The notes beneath the pieces are model-generated. The model was not told where the DNA came from. It made no database searches and saw only the letters and a list, made by a program, of their open reading frames with translations. Of a stretch of 64,000 nucleotides of DNA, positions 26,565-36,302 are shown in pieces. This stretch comes from Glandiceps talaboti (lineage: Eukaryota; Hemichordata; Enteropneusta; Spengelidae): contig NC_135564.1 in the NCBI RefSeq assembly GCF_964340395.1, forward strand, positions 7,537,861 through 7,601,860, in the 5' to 3' direction. How positions within the stretch are numbered: the first letter of the stretch is position 1; every line of letters starts with the position of its first letter. A program made the translations under genes and the position numbers.

Positions 26565-26940
26565 GTTCCTATACTGTATCATTACCATTTATACCTCCAC
26601 TCAAAGTATAGTCAGAGTCGTTACTCTAGAAGTCTTGAAATGCATGAGATGCAATTTAAAATTCATTTACAGCCACCCACACAGTCATTAACATCATGTC
26701 TTTGTTAATAAATCACAAAACTCTAACCAATAACACAGTCCCTCATAAAGTTAGTGTTTATTGGGACAGTAATGTTCAAATGTGGTATATTTGTCAGCCC
26801 ATGATGCTACTTATATACTGTTTACATCACCAAAACATTTAGGTTTCACTGATTGGGTGAACAACTTTTTGTGCTATTTGAGGGGCTTTTGGCTAGACGT
26901 GGTTTAGTTAGAAACCATATTGGCATCCAGACTATTACTT
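26565..26940. repeat. Interspersed repeat R3, longest copy
   Basis: Its ends match the 19,600-19,726 copy. Its middle (near 26,680-26,870, e.g. AACATCATGTCTTTGTTAAT) matches 63,210-63,400 (AACATCACGTCTTGTTAAT and following). It includes the unduplicated GTTTAGT at 26,902-26,908 that is the empty-site counterpart of hairpin 1. Confidence 0.6.
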
Positions 26941-27138
26941 TGAAGGAGATCATTGAAGAACAATAAAAATAAAACTCAAGGTGTGGATATGGGATCAGTG
27001 TGGCATTCTACATAGACATTCTCCAACAATTCTTGTAGACATGTTATGTAACCATTTTTTCTTCACGAAAGGCATGTTCCCACAGGAATCAATGGGGTAG
27101 GGGTTTCTAACATTGTCTTTTGAAAGTAAATTACATGT

Positions 27139-27520
27139 ATGTCAAAACTAAAATTATTGTATTTACTAAGAGATGAAATTCTTAAGAAAATTGAAAAGTG
27201 GTTATTGGTGGTCATAAACTCGACGTTGTTCGCTTTTTATGAATATCTAGGCGTGATTATGTCAAGCAGTGGTCTATGGTATTTAGCGCTTGCAGCTCAA
27301 GCGAGTAAAGCAATGATTGCGGTCATGAGTCAACTTGCAAAACTTGGGGACCTCCTAGTCAAAACTAAATTTAAAAGTTTTTGACTGTAAACTATTACCG
27401 ATATTAAATTATACAGTGGAGATTTTGGGTTTTAATAGGTCTACTGAAACTGAACGTGTTCAAAGTAAATTTCAGTGTTATATTTTGAGTCGTATATAAA
27501 CATATATGTAGTCTTTGAGT
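27139..27520 (+). pseudogene. LINE reverse transcriptase C-terminal fragment (plus strand)
   Basis: The 81-codon frame contains YEYLGVIMSSSGLW followed by an Ala/Lys-rich segment. After its stop another frame reads CKLLPILNYTVEILGF and then RSTETERVQSKF. These match the region after the catalytic motif in non-LTR reverse transcriptases (typically YKYLGVxFSSSG ... VLPILxYGSEIWGF). It is a different LINE from the two minus-strand ones, is frame-broken and lacks the catalytic domain. Confidence 0.65.
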
Positions 27521-27759
27521 ATGGGAGCTACAAAAATGCTTGACAAGTGTTCATTACGGGAAGTAGGCTGAAATGTTTTGAGATTGCTGAACGAGAGCTG
27601 CAAAACTTTAACCTCAGACCACTTCTCCTCAGCCCTGGTTCAAGTTCTTAGGTCATAGTGGTGTAAACTACATCTCAGACCACAATGTAGTGACCTGAGA
27701 CTACATGCACATGTAGGCCCTACCTACTGGTATATTATGTAACTGCACTTGACGCCAGT

Positions 27760-27931
27760 GTGATTTCTAACTAAACTGTGTTATTGAAAGAACCGATGTG
27801 ACGTCATCTGTTTTCTTTGTACCTGACACAATCCTAGCTGCTGTATTTTGGGCATGTTCAAGAGGGACAATGTTTTTAGCTGGCAGCCCATACAGAAGGG
27901 CCATTCAGTAGTCGGGTATCGATGATATAAG
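27760..27931 (-). pseudogene. L2-like LINE, 3' part (downstream of the LTR element insertion)
   Basis: The minus strand reads MALLYGLPAKNIVPLEHAQN followed by TAARIVSGTKKTDD, the classic C-terminal block of L2/CR1 reverse transcriptases (family: SRxDYCNxLLYGLP ... VQNxAARxV). It continues in frame from 32,996-33,690 when the LTR element and one copy of its TAAG duplication are removed. A TGA stands where the family has the Cys of DYCN, so this copy was already dead. Confidence 0.8.
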
Positions 27932-28615
27932 TGAAACGCTGCTGATCGGCTTACTGTGCAGTTTATCGATATTTAATGTTCAATTGGGGAAGTACTCACT
28001 CGCACTGCTGTTCCAATCGTCAGTCTGTTCCATTTAAGACTATAACGTTGAATTAGCCGACCAACTAGTTTCTTCTCAAACCATCTCTTCTACGAGGTAC
28101 CGTACCGACTTGGATTGTGTTGAGTAGAACTCACAACGAAACATACGTATCTGGTTCAACGAACGCCAAGCTAACCACTTGGTTGATTTTATTACATGAC
28201 CAATCTCCGTCTCCGCCTCTCCTCTCGAGATGGGCTAAAAACCCAACTTAAATACATTTCAAAGTTTACACAAAATCTCTATTCTTAGAGTATGACGTAT
28301 TCTTAAGTCTTATGATGAAAGACATCATCCGAGATCTAATATCCAATCACCTTCCCTAGATTAGTAATACAAGTTCATATCTCAAAGACCATAAAATAGT
28401 CATGTCATAATAAAACTTGTTGACAGTTCAATCGTACCTGGTACAAACAATTCAGAAACACCCCATATAGAGATGTCAAAGACCTATGTTGTTATGCAAC
28501 GGAATGTCACTGTTTGTACAAAGTTTAAATGCTTTATGACTTCAATTTAGAGTACATAATGAAAATTTACCAAAATATCCTGAATGGATATATTTTAGAT
28601 CTGTGACTCGTAACA
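27932..28615 (-). repeat. 3' LTR
   Basis: 684 bp, TG...CA ended, identical by eye to the other LTR. The element reads on the minus strand, so this is the 3' LTR. Just upstream of it on the minus strand lies GTGAAGGTGGGCGCTG, a weak polypurine-like primer. Confidence 0.92.
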
Positions 28616-30582
28616 CAGCGCCCACCTTCACTGTGAAGCGCCCTCGCTTCAACATAAATGATTGACATCTCTCCTCGCGAAAATTATCGTACCATCTTGC
28701 TTAACTAAGAAATATAAAGTAAAGAAAGTGAATTGTTAAAAAAATGAAACTAAAAATTCATACGCAATAGTTGAAATTATAAATGCAACATTGTTGTAAA
28801 TTAAAGTGAATCAGTTATCGTGTAACTTAACTAAATAAAGTTAAAATAAATTGCGTGTGATACAAATAAATCAGAAAGTTGTAAAGTGCCTTACTGCAAA
28901 TCACCAGATAAGTAAAAAAAAGTATCATAATCAAAAATAACTCCAACTTTGACAAAACATTCTAATAACTACGTTGAACTAATGAAAAACAGCCAAATTT
29001 AATGATTTGAATAAATCTCAGATCAAATTCGAAATGAGTAATTGTTGCTGTGTAATAATATATGTAAAAGGAGTTGACTAAAATAATAAAATGTAAACAT
29101 ATCATACCTAGTAAGCTATCATATAATAAAGAGTATCTAAATGATAATCGGAAGTCAGTATGCCAGTCTAAGACAATATATCTCACGCATATCACTAAGT
29201 TTTCATCGCATCAAAGCATAGTATAAATTTGTAATTTTCGCAAGCCATAAAGGTTACGTAATGTCGCAAGTAGCGGGGAAATGATGCCGTGTTATAGCAT
29301 ATATGTTCCAGGACGACATCAAACGTACCCTATTATCGTCAAATACGTAAAATAAACCATAGAGGATTCTTATCATGAAAATAGTCAGTTAACGTCAATC
29401 GCTACGTCATTAAATACATATCGATATCACACAATGTAATGTTTAAATGTCAATAGACTGTGTCAACCCAAAAAGCACTTCGTAAATAAGAGTGTCAGAG
29501 GGCCTTATCGCAATATGTATTTCGTAATATTATATAACCCACTACACCGTGTGTCACATATACGTATCATACTTGAGAAGAGTAAACAAACGTAAACTAA
29601 CCAATCTACAGAAAGAATGCATACTTGTCCCTAGGTAAACAATATAACATTGTCCTGCGTCCAGGACTGAAGTGGTTTGCCAAGGAACCTTCTGACTGTA
29701 CATGTAAGTCGGTAGTACTCTAAAGCAGTCGAAAATGCCAACTTTAACTTAACTCAAAACTATATATACCTGTCAGCACCTAATTGAAACACACCCGCTA
29801 TCTAACAAAGAATAATAGTTATCTGAACCTGAAACTTTATCGACCTGAAACTTTATCGACAGAGATAACCAAATAATCCAAATTAAACTATCAAACAAAG
29901 GGAACCTTCTTCATATAGAAGTGGCAAACATACTCAAGATATTGAGCCTAACAAATAAACAGTATTGCCACACCTATTAGCAGTGCCACAAATGAAAACA
30001 AATGAACAACTCTATTTCACTTGAAGTTCAGCAGATATATGAAAGCATGAAATGACCAAACACTTAAATGAAATGGAAGCTAGAAACATGAAAAGGAACA
30101 CATGTACCTCTGATCATAAAGACTTTGGGACTAATCTATTGAAATAATGTGAACACACACATGTACATATGAAAAGAAATAAATGAGTAATGAGTTTTAT
30201 GTCTGGTGAGTTGCCAATTAACGAATATTTCCCGATCATAACATCACAATTATTCAGCGTCAGGCCAGACTGTACAAACATTCACTCAATCATACTATGC
30301 ACTCAAACATACTATAGTAAAGAACTCCAACAAAAATATACTAAGTAAACTCTATCAAACAGAATATTCATCAAAGCAACTCCAAGGACGAAAGGAAAAG
30401 GTAAAAGTAAGTACACGATGCGGTTGGATACAAGGTTGACAATTATGAGTTATGACAACAATTTTGTGTATGTAAGAATCGGTGAACACACTTTAGTTAT
30501 ATCTGATTAGCGGCCAAGTCAATATTATGCAATTGATCATCTTCAGACAGTGGTTTAAAAACACCTAGCCTTGTATTCCTCC
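28616..30582 (-). other. Non-coding internal region of the LTR element (pol absent)
   Basis: AT-rich, about 2 kb, longest ORF 77 codons. No YxDD, RNase H or integrase HHCC/DDE motif is visible on either strand. Confidence 0.75.
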
Positions 30583-31215
30583 TCAACTTAAAGTAACATA
30601 ATTGTCGCTTGCATTAGCAATTCTAATTGGGACCAAATCATTCTCAGTTTTAGCCAGTACACGTGCTGTTACTAAGCCGAGGTGACACAAAGATTTAATA
30701 TTAGGCGTGGTGCCAAGTATTCCATCACCAACGTGAGATGGAAGCCGCGCAGATATAATACATTCTGATTTCGCGGGAATTAAATATTTGTCAGCTGATC
30801 GCATGAATATCTTCGAACGAAGACGCAGTTTATTCTTGGCCATATCTATAATCGCTCTATGCATTTTCATGAAATCGACACCTATGATTAGCGGCTTATT
30901 AAGATTGTCTACAAGGTGAGCTGGCATAAGGACACTACGATTATTTATAATAGCTGAAATATTAATTAAACCTCGAACTGGTAACCTACCACCTGAAGCT
31001 ACTGTTATAGAATCATGAGAAGACTTTACTATTTGTACACGTCTAAGTTCTGGTATTTCCTTCAATAATTTACTCGTAACTACTGTAACTGAAGAACCTG
31101 TATCGACCAAAGCATTAACATTCTTACCATAAATCCTAACATTAATCAAATTGCTAATGCATCTTATCTGTACTAATACTGCTAAGCGTAGGTGAATTAA
31201 TAGACAAGTTAGCAT
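30583..31215 (-). CDS. Retropepsin-like aspartic protease of the LTR element
   Basis: The 210-codon frame has the protease active-site motif NALVDTGSSVTVV near residues 35-47 and the second-lobe motif LIIGVDFMKMH near residues 109-119, in the usual spacing of Ty3/gypsy-type retropepsins. The first ~20 residues overlap the zinc-knuckle frame in another phase, so the protein is probably made as a fusion by frameshifting. The frame ends at 30,583 without entering reverse transcriptase. The catalytic D-T-G-S is intact. Confidence 0.85.
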   Translation of the reverse strand: MLTCLLIHLRLAVLVQIRCISNLINVRIYGKNVNALVDTGSSVTVVTSKLLKEIPELRRVQIVKSSHDSITVASGGRLPVRGLINISAIINNRSVLMPAHLVDNLNKPLIIGVDFMKMHRAIIDMAKNKLRLRSKIFMRSADKYLIPAKSECIISARLPSHVGDGILGTTPNIKSLCHLGLVTARVLAKTENDLVPIRIANASDNYVTLS

Positions 31216-31497
31216 TACATGTATTACTATTTAATCGACGATCACCGTGCATTACACATGAAGGGCTAGTGTGTCCTGGCTTGTTACATAATCGACATAC
31301 TGGTTCACCTGATCTGATCTGTTGACCTCCATAAGTTGGTCCATGTCTATTAGTCTTAAGTTCTCGAGAGTATGGATCAGATTTGAAAGTGTTCTGTCTT
31401 ACCGCATGACTTGTGAAATGTTGATCGTCCCTGTTTGGCTTGTCTTGTGATGCCATCTTCGAAATAAGCTGTTCATGTACTATGTAGACTGGTATTC
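31154..31497 (-). CDS. Nucleocapsid (CCHC zinc knuckle) segment of the LTR element
   Basis: Open from just after a TGA near 31,498 to 31,154; the first ATG is at 31,456. It contains one zinc knuckle, CRLCNKPGHTSPSC (C-x2-C-x4-H-x4-C), with basic and polar flanks, typical of retrotransposon nucleocapsid that binds RNA. It overlaps the end of gag by about 25 nt and the start of protease by 62 nt, in a different phase from each. That suits expression as the middle part of a frameshifted polyprotein rather than a separate protein. Confidence 0.8.
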
Positions 31498-32090
31498 AAG
31501 TTGAGTGCGTCAGTAAGAGAGTCACATGTTTGCTGAAGGATGTCACGGTCGCTGGCCCCTGGATCCGATGTTGACTTTTCCACTCCCATTTTCCCTTGAC
31601 CATCCAAATCCTGTACCATTTCTGCTAAACGTGCAAAATGCACTGCTTCTCTGAAGCTCGTTGGCTCTTTCAGAACAACAGGTCCAAATAAAGAACGTCT
31701 CATCCCCTGCAAAAAAATACTCAATATTTCCTCGCCATTAATATCTCTACCATAACGACACAATATGTCCCTTACACGAGACGCATATTCTTCAATATTC
31801 TCATCGTCATTTTGTTTGATTCTCTGCAAGTCTTGGTCCACCTTCCATCTTGGACCCCCATCTTGAAAACGCCCTATGAAAGCCTGTCGCACGTAAGCCC
31901 AGTTGACTGCAACGTTTTCTGGTAATGATACAAACCATCGTTCGGCCTCTCCAGTTAGCAATAGAGTGAAGGTATGCAAACTTTGGTCATCGTTGTATCC
32001 TTTCAAACTAATAAATGCATCGAATTTACAAAGCCATTTCTTCACTATTTCATCGCCTGTAAATTTGGGCGGCAATAGGTCAAGTCCCAT
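31473..32090 (-). CDS. Gag capsid-like protein of the LTR element
   Basis: A 205-codon frame beginning MGLDLLPPKF. It shows the retrotransposon gag pattern: FDAFISLKGY, then LLLTGEAERWFVSLPE, a VRQAFIGRF segment and EYASRVRDIL. These are the conserved aromatic and Arg positions of the metaviral gag capsid domain. It would assemble the cytoplasmic particle that packages the element RNA. The frame stops at 31,473 before the zinc knuckle, which lies in the +1 frame. About 220 nt of leader separate the start from the LTR. Confidence 0.85.
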   Translation of the reverse strand: MGLDLLPPKFTGDEIVKKWLCKFDAFISLKGYNDDQSLHTFTLLLTGEAERWFVSLPENVAVNWAYVRQAFIGRFQDGGPRWKVDQDLQRIKQNDDENIEEYASRVRDILCRYGRDINGEEILSIFLQGMRRSLFGPVVLKEPTSFREAVHFARLAEMVQDLDGQGKMGVEKSTSDPGASDRDILQQTCDSLTDALNLNTSLHST

Positions 32091-32293
32091 TATGTGTTGT
32101 AAGTTGAAAAAGCGTTAATCATTAATACATCAGTGTTCATATAGTTACGGCAAATGAACATACTGGGTGCGGTCCATCAAGTTCAATCATACAACTGTTA
32201 CAGTGTATCACTTTAGTGTAAATTGTTCATTTCGGAGTTCATTAGTTTCGGAGAATACAATGTCAGTTCTAGAACCAGATACCTGGCCAAGCC

Positions 32294-32310
32294 CCGGATT
32301 TACTCCACCA
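32294..32310 (-). promoter_or_regulatory. Putative primer-binding site
   Basis: One base after the 5' LTR end (minus strand) the sequence reads TGGTGGAGTAAATCCGG. A TGG start complementary to a tRNA CCA end is the normal form of a primer-binding site. I cannot name the tRNA. Confidence 0.6.
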
Positions 32311-32311
32311 T

Positions 32312-32995
32312 TGAAACGCTGCTGATCGGCTTACTGTGCAGTTTATCGATATTTAATGTTCAATTGGGGAAGTACTCACTCGCACTGCTGTTCCAATCGT
32401 CAGTCTGTTCCATTTAAGACTATAACGTTGAATTAGCCGACCAACTAGTTTCTTCTCAAACCATCTCTTCTACGAGGTACCGTACCGACTTGGATTGTGT
32501 TGAGTAGAACTCACAACGAAACATACGTATCTGGTTCAACGAACGCCAAGCTAACCACTTGGTTGATTTTATTACATGACCAATCTCCGTCTCCGCCTCT
32601 CCTCTCGAGATGGGCTAAAAACCCAACTTAAATACATTTCAAAGTTTACACAAAATCTCTATTCTTAGAGTATGACGTATTCTTAAGTCTTATGATGAAA
32701 GACATCATCCGAGATCTAATATCCAATCACCTTCCCTAGATTAGTAATACAAGTTCATATCTCAAAGACCATAAAATAGTCATGTCATAATAAAACTTGT
32801 TGACAGTTCAATCGTACCTGGTACAAACAATTCAGAAACACCCCATATAGAGATGTCAAAGACCTATGTTGTTATGCAACGGAATGTCACTGTTTGTACA
32901 AAGTTTAAATGCTTTATGACTTCAATTTAGAGTACATAATGAAAATTTACCAAAATATCCTGAATGGATATATTTTAGATCTGTGACTCGTAACA
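32312..32995 (-). repeat. 5' LTR
   Basis: 684 bp, identical by eye to 27,932-28,615. Followed on the plus strand by the second TAAG of the target duplication. Confidence 0.92.
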
Positions 32996-33690
32996 TAAGT
33001 GCATGACCAAGGTTCTGACAAACTCCGTTTGTAAGATACTGGCGTATGCGACCATAGACAGTGGAGGGGCCCCCTCCACTGTCAATGATGCGACCTATTG
33101 TTCGGGGGTGAAAAAGAACTGATCTACATGTCAACGAGATGTGCTTCTTGAGGTTATAACGGTCATCAATTGTTACACAAATGGTACATGCTGAATCCAC
33201 TAACTGCACAGAAGACGATCCCATGTTGATGTGGTTCATGAGACGAGGAAGCCTGTTGAACTGAGACGTGATAAGGAGGACCTCGGTTTTGCCATCATTA
33301 AACTAGCTTATTTTGGGTCGTTTAATATCATGTGCAACAGTTTCCATCTTAGTTACTGTAGTTGACGTATGTGATTGGGGAAATATATTGGTAAATCTGG
33401 TTGTCGTCTGCATGTTGTTGCATATTGAGATTTTGATGTCGGATTAGCTTTCCAAGTGGTGATGTGTATAGACAGCATACGCGTGTAAGAGTGGACCAAG
33501 CACAGGGTTTTGTGACACTCCACACTGCAAATGTTTGGTTTCTGATATGCCTTGTACAGAAATGGACTGTTGTATATCTTTGAGGTATAAAGACTCTAGT
33601 CGAATGCCTGTAATACCGAGCTCGGAATAAACTTGAAATTATGCTGGAGTCAGAATTTACGGGGGGGGCATGAACAAAATTGAGGTTCAA
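32996..33690 (-). pseudogene. L2-like LINE reverse transcriptase, 5' part (upstream of the LTR element insertion)
   Basis: One frame (33,690-33,349) carries a LYTSPLGKLIRHQNLN stretch and then QQHADDNQIY, where the catalytic YADD has become HADD. The next (about 33,310-32,996) reads KTEVLLITSQFNRLPRL, VDSACTICVTIDDRYNLKKH, CRSVLFHPRTIGRI and RQYLT, the conserved L2 block downstream of the catalytic site. A 42-nt insertion (hairpin mini-element 4 plus its duplication) lies between GRI and RQY without breaking the frame. It resumes at 27,931 on the far side of the LTR element. Confidence 0.85.
33053..33087. mobile_element. Hairpin mini-element 4 (35 bp) inside the L2-like ORF, 7-bp duplication
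   Basis: CATAGACAGTGGAGG and CCTCCACTGTCAATG are near-perfect inverted arms with a short GC centre. The flanks are ATGCGAC at 33,046-33,052 and 33,088-33,094 (8 bp if the next C is counted). The surrounding LINE peptide is uninterrupted when 42 nt are removed, which shows it is an insertion. Confidence 0.8.
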
Positions 33691-33812
33691 AGGGAGGGGG
33701 GCATGACAATTGTGATGGTCTGAAAGGGCCCCCGAATATTCTGCTCATGATTTGAACCAAAATTAAACCTCAGGAGCAGTTGTTTACCAAGTAAATTTAC
33801 ATTTGTATAAGT
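33650..33812. repeat. Interspersed repeat R2, copy 2
   Basis: Matches 22,790-22,930: GGTCTGAAAGGGCCCC, CTGCTCATGATTTGAACC, CTCAGGAGCAG. Contains G7 runs. Confidence 0.6.
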
Positions 33813-33817
33813 GTATG

Positions 33818-33958
<141 letters not shown>

Positions 33959-34896
33959 GCCGTATGTCTCCTTCTCTCTTGCTCTATCTCTCTGTGTGGA
34001 GACTTTGTTGAACATTCAAACCACAGGAGCAATCGTTTACCTTGTACTTTGCAAAATTGTTCACTTCATTTACCTACCACACATTTAATTATTAGGCAGC
34101 CAATGGCCAAACGAATGTGTGTGTCTGCCAAAATATCTATGTATTAGTTAAAGCGTAGGTAATACAGTTGTAAAATAATTTAATGAGAGTACAATTTGGG
34201 TATTGAAGACAATTTTCAAGTACTTTATGGCTTCCAATAATGTGTATGGTTTGAAATATTATGCCGCTAAATGGCCTCCTACATGTCCTTATTTTTCAAA
34301 CAATTGCCTACTGTGGGAGGGGGACACACCCTCCCCACTAGTTATCGAAGGGGGGTGCCGTTTCTGTCAAGACATAGGATTCAAAAAGAAAACTCTGCTG
34401 GTTAAGTTTTTCCAAGTACAGGTTACAGCCCAATGAGCCCACATCCATTTGTAAAGAAATCTCTATGTCTGATATGTATGGACACTGAAGTTGATTTCCA
34501 CTGTTAGCTTACAGTGTGTCATATAGTGTACCATACTGTACTTCTCTGACGTGTATGGGGAGGGGGTAATGTATAATTGCATATTAAAATATGTGCAGCC
34601 GGGGGGGGGGGGTATGGACGTCGCCATCTTTCAAGCGCTAAATTACCTGTTAATCGAGATTTGTTTCAAAACATTAGCATGGTTGATAATATATGTGAAA
34701 GGGGTAAACTAAGAATGGTTTCTGGGATCGCCTAAGTCAACACGACATATATTGTGGATGGTCTGAGATATTCGATTACGATTCACATCGTCCGATTTCC
34801 AATCGTCCCAATATCCATATTAACATTCTTTATCGTTTCAAAATCACAAAAATGCATATGTCGTGGTGGGGTGAGTACCGACTCTAGTTTGGTCTC

Positions 34897-34898
<2 letters not shown>

Positions 34899-34993
<95 letters not shown>
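34899..34993. repeat. (CT)n microsatellite, ~95 bp
   Basis: Uninterrupted CT dinucleotides followed by a degenerate CT-rich border. Confidence 0.98.
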
Positions 34994-34995
<2 letters not shown>

Positions 34996-35059
34996 GTCTC
35001 CCCCTCTCTCTCGTCTCCGTATCGAAACTTATTCAGTCATAAAATCATCAGGTTTCTGA

Positions 35060-36139
35060 CAATTTCCAATACCTGTTACAAGAAAGACTGCAGTACAAGA
35101 ATATTTGGTTAGCTACATGTATTACATCTGATGCCTTATACGTGACACGCACGATAATTGTCCAGTTTGCATCAGAGGGTGTGCCTCGCCTTCTGTACAT
35201 GTGCCGTACGTCTGGCTTGTCTGTCAGTGTCACATTTTGCTTCCCCTCTTCAGTTTTCTCAGATGTTTTAAGAATTTAAACATAGTCAGTGTCTGATCGA
35301 CAAAAATTCTTTCCACTGAAGTTTAGAAAACATTTAGTGCAACTCTACGTAAACGTCATGTTGATGCATCATACATCATCATGAGACGTCACATTGACCT
35401 CACACTTCGCTTCGCGCTTCCTTCAACGTCCGGTCGTTATGAAACTAGTTCGAAGGCTTTCGCTAGCGATAGCGTGGCCAGTCTTGTTTTACTGCGTAAT
35501 CGTCTAATGTTTTCCAAATAATTATGAATTAATTTATCTTTTTGTTTACACTTTGGGTATTTTACTTGCTATTAGAACTCCCGGGCAACTCATATTTAAT
35601 TTTCCAACCTTAGAATTTGTTCAATGATCGTCAGGTTTGAGTACTTTCCTAAGCCGGTCCCACAACTGTTATACTTATAAGTTATAGCTGGGCGTTGTGA
35701 CCGGTAACCGGCTATTATCTACATCACTGCCTACTAGGTACGTCAAAAACACACCGTTCGCACATGTGAGCCTGATTTTAGGCAAAATATCGGGCTATTA
35801 GAGTGCATACAGGCCCTTTTGTTCGCTTGTATTGTTTGCATTTGGTATTTGGCATTTCGCACGTTGTTTATTTGCACCATTCACAGTGTCTTATCATGCT
35901 TTGTGTAACTTGTAAGCCTAATCGACAACTGGGCCAACGGTTTTTACTAGACAAATTTGAAACAAATTTTGCGTCAGTTTGATGGTAAACCTGCTATATT
36001 GACTACCAAACTTAGTTAACCCCAGTTATTTTTACTCATGTTGCATCACCATATATTTAGAAAGAGTATATATGAAATATGAGAGCCATGTGAAACTTCT
36101 TCAGTGCAAAATGGGATGAAGATATGAGGGCAAAGTCAG
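35060..36139. other. CACTA interior, no recognised gene
   Basis: Slightly more CpG-rich around 35,380-35,490 but with no convincing exon or transposase motif. Confidence 0.4.
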
Positions 36140-36148
36140 TGCTCCTTA

Positions 36149-36302
36149 TAGTCTCGCTGCCAGACTCGAGACTATCGTCCCTAATCTGTTTACCGAGCGG
36201 CGCAGCCGCGAGAAGAGCGGGACCAGTCCCCCTCTATTCTCGCGGCTGCGCCGCTCGGTAAACAGATTAGGGACGATAGTCTCGAGTCTGGCAGCGAGAC
36301 TA
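36149..36302. mobile_element. 154-bp palindromic (foldback) element with 9-bp duplication
   Basis: Perfect 66-bp arms (36,149-36,214 and 36,237-36,302) around a 22-bp loop, ends TAGTCTCG...CGAGACTA, GC-rich in AT-rich surroundings. Flanked by TGCTCCTTA at 36,140-36,148 and 36,303-36,311. A 9-bp duplication is typical of Mutator-like and some other elements; superfamily not assigned. No coding capacity. Confidence 0.9.

Larger units (their letters stand above)
27932..32995 (-). mobile_element. Young LTR retrotransposon with gag, zinc knuckle and protease but no reverse transcriptase (5,064 bp)
   Basis: Two direct repeats of 684 bp (27,932-28,615 and 32,312-32,995) read identically line by line at a constant offset of 4,380 and have TG...CA ends. 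They are flanked by a TAAG target duplication (27,928-27,931 and 32,996-32,999). The coding order on the minus strand is gag, CCHC, aspartic protease. About 2 kb follow where polymerase, RNase H and integrase should be, with no recognisable domain. Identical LTRs imply very recent insertion, so the element must borrow reverse transcriptase and integrase. It lies inside an L2-like LINE. Confidence 0.9.

Noticed and set aside
28962-29195. 77-codon ORF in the LTR element as a relic envelope or integrase
   Set aside because: Composition is hydrophobic and AT-driven, with no HHCC, DDE or other motif.
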